From assembly GCA_905178155.1 (NCBI GenBank), contig CAJINV010000001.1, positions 9,073,865-9,137,864 on the forward strand: DNA of 64,000 bases. Reading direction: 5' to 3'. The notes under the pieces were generated by a model. It saw only the letters and a list, made by a program, of their open reading frames with translations. It searched no databases and was not told where the DNA came from. A program made the translations under genes and the position numbers. The DNA is from Amoebophrya sp. A120 (taxonomy: Eukaryota > Sar > Dinophyceae > Syndiniales > Amoebophryaceae). This document shows, in pieces, positions 1 to 9,510 of this stretch (its first letter is position 1; each line of letters opens with the position of its first letter).

Positions 1-3000
1 CCTTCATGTTGTTCATGTTCATGTTCATATTCATGTTTCCCTTGCCCTGCATCGGCATCTTGCCCTGCATGTTCATGTTGCCACCCTGCGCCTGCATGTT
101 CATCATGTTCATCGGCGCGGCGCCGCCCATCGGGCGAGCGCCGGCAGCCTTCGGAGCGAATGCCTGGAACTTCAGTGCGGCGGTGTCGTCTCCGGCGTCG
201 TATTTGTCTTTCCGCACGACCCGAGCCTGCTCCGTGAGCATGATCAAGTCTTCCGCTGTGGAACCCAGGGGCAGCTGCGGCATCAACATCCCGTCCTCGA
301 ATCGTACTACATCCGGAATGAGGTCCGCGAGCTTCTCGGGCGTATGAAGACCATAGCTCTGGAGGTTAAACGGCCGGCTTGCGTACCTGTGAGTTTCTTT
401 CAGCTATTCAATCGAATCAAAGATCAGTACCAATTCACATTCACAACTGTTGTGAACAGCACCATCACGAACAGTGGACATGAGCCTAATGCTCCTAGTC
501 GGTCTCAGTCATAATTTCATTGTTCTATACAGAACACAACAAAGGGTAGGCTCGCTGCTAGTCAGAAGTCAAAAATAACCATCTGTACAGCATGTAGTAA
601 AACGGGAGATTCGGTGGCGTGAAGCCGAGTCGTTCTGCGTCGCTGTCGTTCAGGAAAGAATGTAGCAAGGCATGCATCTCCACACGCAGTTGTGCCAACA
701 TCCAATCTTCTTCCGAGAAACCCTCCATGACCGGGTACACTTTTGCTGTTGTTTTAGTTTTTCGTACATAATTACATTTCCCACTTTATCATATTGCTCA
801 ATCATCTTCGAGAACGAAATTGGTATAAACAATTTACTCTAGGAAGACCTAATATCGTATAAACCCTGATTGTCGAAAACAAACACGCAGTACCCTCTTC
901 CTCGTCTTCTTCTTCCTCCCCTTTGTTGTCGGGCGACAGCTCGTCCTTGGAGGGATCTTTTGCCTTGTCTCCCTTCTTGGGTGCCGTGGTTTTGTGCATC
1001 TGTTTCTTGACCGTCGCGTACTCTTCCGTGAACTCCTTGAAAAATGGACCGGGCTTCAGGTCCCGCAGGCACTCCCGCAGGCCAACGCGCTTCTTGAATG
1101 CCTCGAACTTTTTTTCGCTTGTCTTCTCGGTGCCGCTCGCATATTCAACCGATGCGAATCCCTCAGCTTCGGTGGGCAGGGACAGGTTCTGTTGTGGATG
1201 TTAGAAAGCATGAATTCCGTGGGAGAGAAGTTGCTTACCTATGCAAAGTGAAAGAACCTTGAGGAAACAGTCTGTATTCTGCCAGATACGCAAGCAGAGC
1301 AAATCAAGAGCAATACTGCAGCTGGTGTGGCAATGACGTCCGGTCCGATGCTGCCGCCGATATCGAAAGTAGAGGGGAACACCATTGCTTTCACGTTGGT
1401 GGATGGGCAGAAAATGTTCATAAAATTTTTTCGGTCCTCCTGCTTCAAACCGGAGTTGAGGGCGAACACGTACTTGCCGCTGTAGGACGTAGTAGATGCG
1501 AGCAGCGGAACGATACTGGCTGGGAAATCCACCAAGTCCCACCCAGATTTTCCTTGCTTGTTCTTCGTCGAAGTGCCTGTACTTGTAAAAGGATAGTTTT
1601 TTCTTTTATCTCTGCGCGCCAGGCGGTGGCCGCGCAAGGGCATGGCTAACTAGGGACGAGGACTTTTCCAAAAGCCATAACTCACACAATTTGCTCTATG
1701 CAAAACCCCTGTTTCGATAACACCTCCTGCGCATGGCACGTAAGAAGCTCTAGCTGTAATATTTCGAGTTCAACCCCAAGTAAATACCTGCTTTGATTGC
1801 TTTGTCGATCATTCCCTTCATGCTGACGACGAAGTACTCCCTGCTATCTTCGAATTCTTTCAGTACGGCTTCGCTCTGCGGGTCTGCGGCCACCACGAAA
1901 ATGGCTTCTGGACCGTTGTTGTCCCGAACGTCTTCCTTGTGCACTTCCACGTCGGCCTTCGCGGCTACGGCCAGGTTATTTGTTCGGAACACCAAGGGTT
2001 TCCATGGCTCACCACTAGTGTTCACCGTTGCGGCGCCGCCCTTCAAGCAGACCGTCGGGTACCACGAGTTCGAGGTCTCCGGTAGCGCCACCGGGTCCGA
2101 GGCCCGTACGCCGTTCAGGAATCTGTTTGTTGTTTTACATGCAAACTTCTTGTTGTTCCAGCAGTCACTGTTTATTTCAACGACACCTCCACGGAAGAAA
2201 TGTTGACAAACTCGACCTACAGCGGAAGGAAGCGGTTTCTTGGGATCGAAAAGCTATCCACCACATGCACCTTCGTAGCGGCATTATACAAAAATGACTT
2301 CTCAGAAAAGAAGAAAAACTCAGGGCTGCTGCGCATGGCGAAAAAAATTTCTACAGTGAAATAGTGTTTTTGTTCTCCGATTTAGGGTCCATGTTGATAA
2401 ACAAGCCAATCACGTCGGTCTTGAGTGCTTTCTGCTGAAACGTCGGCTTGTTCGGTCGCTTTTCAATCTTGGACCCGTTGTACACATCTGGTCCAAGCAG
2501 ATCGAAAAGGCACATCGAATCGGACGGCTCGCCGTAGCCGTGCTCGCTCACGGCGGAAACCCCAACGCGAGCTTTCTCGTAATAATCAAACACGCGGAAC
2601 TCGACCAGATAGCGCCCTTTCTTCACGCCAACGCTTAGCTTTGCCCCCGTCCAGATGCAGCTGTTTGTTTTATTCTTTTGCGATTTTGTGTTTTACTCAA
2701 TCTCAATGTGCAAAACGTACGTGACAAAAATGAAAATCGCTACAACTGCATCGGTGTTCTTTGGGTACTTACTAGAAGCTGATGCTCCACCAAGATTAAA
2801 CAGAGATGCTGGAATTGTGAACTTCTCTTTCGTACAGCTGCAAATAAATGGAGACAAGGCAACACAAAGTTGTATTTTTTCTAAGTACGCAGCTTCTCCG
2901 AGGACTTTAAACGATGAACCGGATGACACCGCGCCGAAGGCGAAATCGGTGAAACAAACCGCATCGTCGGCGATCTTCGCTCTCTTGTCGACAACCGCAT

Positions 3001-3317
3001 CCTGTTCTTTCTCTTCGTCAACTGGCTTCTCAGCCTCGGCCGGGGCTTCCTCCTGGAGGGATTCGATTTGATAGGTTGTTCAATCTCCATGCAAAATGAG
3101 AATTCGATTCCCACCCCTCTTAGACGACATTCAACTGAAAACTTTTACTTTACACCACAGAGCAAAGGACAAAAATTCATCGTGGCACAGCACACAGGTT
3201 TTTGTCCGTTCGATGCATAGTATCACGCAGGATTTTTAATAAGTTCGATACCTCTTGCTTGGCCTCTTCCTTGGACGCCTCCTCAGCGGCCTTCTTCTTT
3301 GCCTCTGCAGCTGCCAT
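1..3317 (-). CDS. SPRY-domain protein, hnRNP U/Ash2-like SPRY (C-terminus cut by window edge)
   Basis: I read nine exons: complement(join(<1..386, 589..745, 894..1188, 1317..1576, 1788..2122, 2355..2660, 2772..2837, 2889..3052, 3252..3317)). Codon phase agrees at every join. The protein starts MAAAEAKKKAAEE with an Ala/Glu/Lys-rich coiled segment. A SPRY domain follows, running from CIWTGAKLSVGVKKGRYLVE through ISLFLNGVRASDP to WYPTVCLKGGAATVN, the usual strand and turn signatures of the fold. Downstream comes a domain I do not recognise, then an acidic/Lys-rich linker, then a Met/Asn/Gln-rich tail that runs off the window. SPRY domains bind proteins; in hnRNP U and Ash2L they sit in nuclear RNA or chromatin factors, so a nuclear role is an inference. 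I saw no P-loop of the hnRNP U kinase-like domain. The join between 2772 and 2660 keeps frame only if the borders are not both GT and AG. Confidence 0.75.
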
Positions 3318-4501
3318 TGCGCCGTTCTTTAAGAGCACACGTGCTATGTATTGTAAAGGACAACTACAACGTCAAAAGTCAGCGTGAAACTTGTTGAAAA
3401 ATAAAGTGCTAGGCAGTCTTTGCTTTGCAATGGTTGCTGCGGTAAACTGTTACAATGAAAAGACCTGTTGCTCCTTAAAAAAGTCCTTATGCAATCCAAC
3501 CGCTACTTCGCACAAAATTTGTTTTCAGAAATTTTTCAACGGATCAAAAAAGCTCAATACATGCAAGATTGCACTTAATTTGTTCGTCTTCATTTTTTGT
3601 TAGCAGTGCTGCCGCTGCTGGTCCAGACGAGGATCGACATAAATAGTTGCGGGGAATCTTGCAAATACTTCATTTGCGGGTCGAGATCTTGAAAACAATA
3701 AGTAGCTTGGGATAACGCCATTCATATCCATTGCATTGAACCAACGAGCAAGTAGACCATGATAAAACTGTCAGACTATGCACGGCAATTCCCATGTTAG
3801 CTCTGAGCTTCAATTTCTGCGTGATCAATCTTCAACTTTGTCTTCATAATACATCGCTCGGGCTATCTTGCATGATACCTCTTGGCTATGCCAGCAAGAG
3901 CGTACGCAATCGCAGACCCATCATGATCGTTGGAGATCCGTCGAGACGTAAATCTTCATTAGAAAGGGACAGCACATCCACAGACAGATAATGGCCACTG
4001 TGTATTTGCAAAGATAGTATTACGATCGAATGCTGTGACAAAGGTTTATTTTAAGTCCATGGTACACGTCTTTTGTCAGTGTCTTTTTCATCACGTCGGC
4101 CAGGAACAAAAACCTCCGCATTCTCGAGGAAAGGCCCTCCCCCCGACGTATTTCTTTTGCCAAAGCCGATGTCCAGCTTGGGATTAACTCATCCTGCAAG
4201 GTAAAGCGTGTCATTGCAATTATCGCAAGTACAACTACATCTCGGTGCATTTAGTACTATTAAGTGTGGTGGTGGTAAAAGCGCAACCAATACCGCCATC
4301 AAAATTGCGACAAGCATACGCAGAATGCTGTGTCTCAAAATTTGATCGTTTTTCTTTTCCTCTAAAGCTCAAAAGGCGATGGCATCGGAAAAAACCTTCC
4401 CCGCAATACGCTCTGCGTCTTCGGGTCTTGTTTCTCAGGTTCAACGTGCGGTCCCCGAAGTGACATGCATAAGGCGACGACCTGCACCCGCGACAACAAC
4501 C
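3318..4501. other. Intergenic, no gene seen
   Basis: This AT-richer spacer lies upstream of the SPRY gene and downstream of the elongase gene. It holds only short open frames on both strands (for example 76 codons on the minus strand at 4020-4250) with no family signature, no splice context and unbiased codon use. I see no RNA gene or repeat. Confidence 0.6.
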
Positions 4502-6102
4502 TCACTGTTGCTTAGCCTTATTAAGGTCCCCAGTGTAATCTTCACTGCTGCCTACTGATACCTGCGACCTTACCAAAACCGGACTTTTTTCTGTTTCGCT
4601 ACCTGAACCAAGTCCTGACGCACAGGTGCTCACGCTCGATGCGTCACTGTATTTATTTGGAATACGCTGCTGCAGGATCGGAGTTTTCATTTCCGATGCC
4701 CCCCCCTGTTGAGTACTGCTATACAGCACAGTACTGGCTCTATTCACCACCCTAACGTTTGGGATCATTTCTGTCTCAGCCGCTTCTTGCTTCTTGCCTG
4801 CCTGTTCCTTTTCCGCCGTCCTCGCTTTCTTGTATTTCTGTAAATAGAACTGCGCAAACAGTAAGAAGTAGGACAGGTAGATTCCGCCCGCGAAAAGCAG
4901 GTTTTCTGGCGGTGTGCTGCAGCGGTAGTTGTTCTTGCTCCCTATATCTGCATTTTTTTCCTCGCCCATCACGATATACTCAGCCTTCCCACCTGATCCT
5001 GCTCGCGCGCCCAAATAGAAAGCCAAAGCAGAGCACGTGGTGCCAATGCCGAAGATCATCTGCAGAATCTGGCACTTCGTCACGACGTGAGCCCACTTAG
5101 GGAAAATCTTACTCGCGGTCAGAAAGTAGTAGTAGTACATGAGCGCGTGTACCGTGTAGTTCATTGCCACAAACACGATGCCGCTCGGCGTCTCGTGCAT
5201 AGAAGCATGCCAGGAGTATAGGAGCACGGAAGCATGGTGGTACCTGATGCGGCATGATAATGATGATGATGATGTATCGTCGAGCGTAATATGGAAATGT
5301 TTTATAGCAAACGCGACTGGAATCATCTTGAAAGACGTAGACCTCCGCTATGGAATTGTCCACCCGAGAACAAAGGATTGATCACTTCGAGCAGTACTAT
5401 TTTGTCACCAAACATTTTTACCAGTGAAGCAAGCTGACGGGCTTCTTTCGCACGATGAGGAAGAAAGTGTCGACAAATTCCACGTATTTGCTGTGGACAA
5501 AGAGCATGGTCCAGAACCCGGACGCTCCGTAGCCATACAACACGCTCGCCGGATCACAGTTTAACCTCCGCCATCCCACCTGCCAGAGTAACGCGAGGAG
5601 GTGCGGCACCGTCCGGCACATGCCGAGGAAAGAGAACACGGCCAGGAAAAGATTCCAATATCGGAGAGACGTGCCCACCTGCCACGGGGCCCGGTTCCGC
5701 ATCAGATACGGGCCGACGTAGAGAACGAGGAGGACGTATCTGTTTTTTTTTCATGAAAAATGTGCGTACTAGTTGATGGAAGTGCTTTCGAAAAAACCAT
5801 TTCTTTCCGACATTCGTTTGTTCCGAGCGAAAAAATTTCACAATTAGCAAACTATTTATTGCCCATCATGAAAAGATGAATTACATCGCGCTCAAGGCCC
5901 ACGGGACCCAGTACATCTGCCGCAAGTGCAGGGACCAATATTCGTGGAATTCATTCTCCAGTCGGAACGGATACAATGCCGGAAATCGCTCTTGCAGACC
6001 GGTCAAATCGTGCTGCTGCCAGCCGGGTTCGTCCCATACCACACCCCACTCCTTCACAGGATATGGGGTGGCGATGTCCCCAAAACCCGCACTCATTGTC
6101 AT
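4502..6102 (-). CDS. ELO-family very-long-chain fatty acid elongase (ELOVL6-like)
   Basis: Three exons, complement(join(4502..5243, 5422..5739, 5885..6102)), give 425 residues; both introns are GT-AG and phase agrees. ELO proteins are ER membrane condensing enzymes that join malonyl-CoA to a fatty acyl-CoA in the first step of chain elongation. The family box is complete once exons 2 and 3 are joined: KYVEFVDTFFLIVRKKP, then LLHWYHHASVLLYSW with the HxxHH metal/catalytic histidines split by the intron, then MNYTVHALMYYYYFLTA, and a later TKCQILQMIFGIG. Several hydrophobic segments match the multi-pass topology. The WNLFLAVFSFLGMCRT region and the box resemble ELOVL6-type enzymes that act on saturated and monounsaturated chains; that substrate class is inferred. 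The protein is longer than typical ELOs because of a hydrophilic Ser/Gln/Lys-rich C-terminal tail of roughly 100 residues without the classic KKxx ER signal. Confidence 0.95.
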
Positions 6103-7034
6103 ACTGGAAAAAGCAAAATGAAAATCGCCAACAAAAACATAAATCGCAGACGAAAAAGGCTCGATGAGTAAAGAAGAATGAAAGTGGCACTCACTTCGTC
6201 GCGCAAGAAACTTCTAGAACAAAGCTGAAACTACTAACCTGAAGATCCCATAGCCAAATAATGCAGCAAAAGCGCACCACTAAAAATAAGCTGTCTACCT
6301 AGAGAGAGAAGAAAAACTAGTCCGTGTTACAACAGGTCCAGAAAACTACATATGCAAAGTGAATGTAAGTATCAATGCCATATCGTATAGACACTACGAT
6401 GGCTCTGCTTCCTGTCGATCCGAAGGGGTCACAACACGATGATAACATACAGCTCTGTCAAGAATGGAATCAGATTATGCAATACGCAAAGAAATCTTCT
6501 CGTACTTTATTTCGCCAGCACCTTATTCAAGAACGACAATCAACAGAAACATCGAGAACTTCACGAGTGAACGTCACAAGGATCCTTTCGGAGCATCGAG
6601 TCATCAATCACTATTCTGCACGAAAGTAGTTTTGACCTTGCGTACTTACTTAATCCGTCCAAGTGAAATTCCCGCACGACGAGTGGCGCATTTACTTCTT
6701 GCACGAACGGAACTGATCTCATCTTTGTCAGCAGCACGAATCATCATTCATCAACATGGCGCACGAACCGATAGGCAGATGCTTTTTTCTTTCTTTTTCC
6801 AAGAATCCGCGAAAGAGCCGAACAACGGATCGCGAAACGCGTCTATTATCGGTCGACATTCGGATCCGTACGACTACGAGCGGTGGTCGCGCTTTGTTCA
6901 ATTGCGATTGGTGCACAACTTGAACATCCTCGTTGAGAAAGTCCGAGCCTTCTTCGAATCTTGCTGTGCAACAAATTAGATTGTTGAAAAATGCGATTCA
7001 TTTGTATTTTTTTTCGCTCTCTGCATGAATGTGA
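6103..7034. other. Intergenic, no convincing gene
   Basis: This is the spacer between the start of the elongase gene and the end of the next gene. The longest open frame is 171 codons on the plus strand (6464-6979). It has no domain, lies against the direction of every supported gene and has an unremarkable composition, so I do not call it. Confidence 0.55.
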
Positions 7035-8815
7035 TCAAAAATTACTCCCATCTTCGTCGTCGTACCAGACAGACTCGTTCGGTCTTTTTTTCGTTCGCTT
7101 TTTCCCTCGATCGTCCGCGGAATATTCGTTGCGTAATCGCCATATTTTTTGCTGTGTTTGCTTCCTTTGTAAATCATCCCCAACCGCAAACTTTTGGTCC
7201 TCAAGCAACTGCTTTGCCACACGCTCGCGTGTACGGCACGTAGCGCGGTAAAGCTTGTCTGGACCTGCGTTTGGATCGATAACTTAATATACGCATTCTG
7301 GTCGCCAGTGCGCGACTTAGCAGGTCGTCAAGACTAATAGATACTATGATTTTTAGCGCGACTATGAATACTTACCTCCACCACCTCCCGACGCGCCCGC
7401 GCTCAATGCGTGCCCGTTCGTAAATTTCTTTCCCGCCGGAAGTTGCGCCAACAGCTCCTTCTTTTCCTGGATCGCCTGCAGAACCCGCTCGTACTGCATG
7501 TCCAGCGGGTCCTGCACTATTTCGTCCACATCTTCGTCCTCGTCGTCCGACGAGTCGGCGCCAGCAGTCGCTTCCTTTATCCGCCTGCACAGTGGGCTTT
7601 CGGGGTAACTCCAGACCGAGCCCAGCCCGGGCGAGAACACCTTTTCCCGGGACATGGAATTGCTGCTGGCCGGCGGAGAGGACTCCACAGGGGAGGAGGA
7701 GGACAAAGTTGGCGGAAGCAGGTTGTTGCTGCTGCTCGAGCTGCTGGTGCCCTTGCTGCTGCTGTTGAAGCGAATCGCAAACGCGTCATTCTTATCAAAT
7801 GTAAAAATGTCTGGGTCTGGAAACTTGTGATGCTGGGTGGCGCATCATGATGAGGCTCCAAATGCTGGCTCAGCATGACAAGTTTCTGAGCTCCTCGGTG
7901 TTGCTGTTGTCTATTCCGCATGACAAACTGCGCTTCTGCATCACAGAAAAACGGAGCTCTCGGGTAACGTGCGTGACAGATTTAACAGTCATGCCAGACA
8001 AGCATGACAAACATGAATTCTTCCAGACCCAGACATTTTTACATTTGATAATTCTGCTCTTCGACACTGCTCCCGTTGTTCGTCTCCTTGCTCTGCATTC
8101 GCGAGAAGGTACTGCTGTTGCTGGAATGAAATTCCTTTGATTGCGACCTGGAGGAGTTATTAGACGTGTTGGTTCCGGATCTGGAAAACTGAATCGCCTG
8201 ATCAAACAACGCCGAGGAAGACGAAGACGCCCCACTGCTGCTGCTCCCCCCGTTAACCGTGGTCGACTGCGAGGAGTAGAGGTGAAGCAGCGCATCCTTC
8301 ATTTTGCCCCGTCCCCCCGCACCGCTGGTCAACACGTCTAGCTCGAGCTGACGCACCTTCTGCCGATACTTTTCGGTCTCCTCTTCGTCCTCGTACTCTG
8401 GCTCGACCTGGACCGCATTCGCCGGGTCGCGTGCCTCGTAGTCAAAAAGCACACGCTCTTTTTGCTCCAATCTGCTGCGCTCAACATCTTGCTGTTGCTC
8501 AATATCCCCATCATTTGTGTAGATCGAGATCCCTGCGGAGTTCCGCCGCTGAATCTTGTTCCAATCGCTGCTTTCCGGGGACTCGCGCCTTGACTGTCGC
8601 CGCAGCTCGCGCAAAGAACGGTGGTCCTGTGGAGAGCTACCGGGAATCTGTCTGCTCGCCGAGCCCCGCCGCTTTGGCTGCGAGGAGTCGCGCCGGCCGC
8701 TTGGTTCATTCGACTTGTTCGTGCCGGCGGAAAAACCTCCTGGGGAAGCAAAGGGCTGCGCACCAAAAGACGGCGCGGTGCCGGTTTCGTGCTCCTTAGC
8801 AGCAGCTGCGCCCAT
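7035..8815 (-). CDS. Ser/Asn-rich low-complexity protein of unknown function, split by an introner
   Basis: Three exons encode 468 residues: 8051..8815, then 7376..7787, then 7035..7264 on the minus strand. The first junction is the removal of the mobile element 7793-8050 plus one copy of its ATTCT duplication. Without that removal, translation stops four codons into the element (EEQN then YQM and a stop); with it, EEQN continues directly into DAFAIRF. The second intron is an ordinary GT-AG intron. The protein begins MGAAAAKEHETG, a Gly-2 context that might be myristoylated, although residue 6 is Ala rather than Ser or Thr. Most of the chain is Ser, Asn, Gln and charged residues with no fold signature. 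The C-terminal exon is basic and probably helical (RERVAKQLLEDQ ... KKRTKKRPNE). I do not recognise a family. Confidence 0.85.
7793..8050 (-). mobile_element. Introner, family 1, copy 1 (intron of the 7035-8815 gene)
   Basis: The element is 258 bp. It begins TATCAAATGTAAAAATG, continues TCTGGGTCTGGAA, and ends with the inverted complement of both pieces. It is flanked by perfect 5-bp direct repeats ATTCT (7788-7792 and 8051-8055). Excising the element plus one repeat (263 nt, not a multiple of 3) restores the frame. No cut position within the repeat gives GT-AG. The interior reads in the opposite orientation to the copy at 16907. Confidence 0.92.
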
Positions 8816-9510
8816 GGTGGTGCGAGTGAATCAGGCTCTCTCTTGGATAGCAGAAAACAAACGCGGCGAGTTGTTCCCTCGAAAGTTATCCTTCTCTCGG
8901 ATCATGAAAAGGACTGACGAGAGACTTCGCTCTGCTTGCTCGATTTCTTTCTTTTATTTTTCGGTGGTAGATACATAGCAATGAATGGAACAGTCTATAT
9001 GTGCGGAACAGGCACCATCGCCTTGAGCGTGCCTAACGCGAGTTTATTTTCGGCAAAAGATAGTAGTTCGGGGACTTTTCATATAGTTGTACCTGGTAAA
9101 GATTTTTCAAATTGAGGTCAGAGTCAGACAGTGAGTCACATAAACAACGTGAACGTGTGCATTTTTGCCAGAAAGTGAATTGGTATCCACAGGCCACGTA
9201 TGTGAAGGATGTGTAAAACCAGAGAGAAGCCAGCCACGAAGACTCTGTCTAGCGAGTATCTCATTTCTAGTACTAGAGACGTTTTAATTCTTGCAGTTCG
9301 TATTCCCGAAAATCGTCGCAGAAACTACACATTTCAATTGCGCATAATTATGGTTGCATGACCATGCAAATTCTATGGCGATATTGTCACGTTTATATAT
9401 CATATCTGTTTGATACCACGTACTATCAGCAATGCTATGTATGTCCATCGAAACTACGCTTTATTCCATGTTTACTGACCTATCATACATTGGACGCTGG
9501 TAATTCTTCC
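8816..9510. other. Intergenic, nothing seen
   Basis: This spacer is AT-richer than the flanking exons. Neither strand has an open frame with coding character, and I see no repeat or RNA gene. Confidence 0.55.

Noticed and set aside
6-347. 113-codon plus-strand open frame rich in Met/Phe
   Set aside because: It is the complement of a Met/Asn/Gln-rich tail on the minus strand that continues a phase-consistent SPRY gene.
6464-6979. 171-codon plus-strand open frame
   Set aside because: No domain, no splice context, opposite to all supported genes and composition like spacer DNA.
7793-8050. Open frames reading into introner ends (peptides such as VWVWK or YQM)
   Set aside because: They are translations of the terminal inverted repeats; they recur at every copy and end the host frame, so they are not protein.
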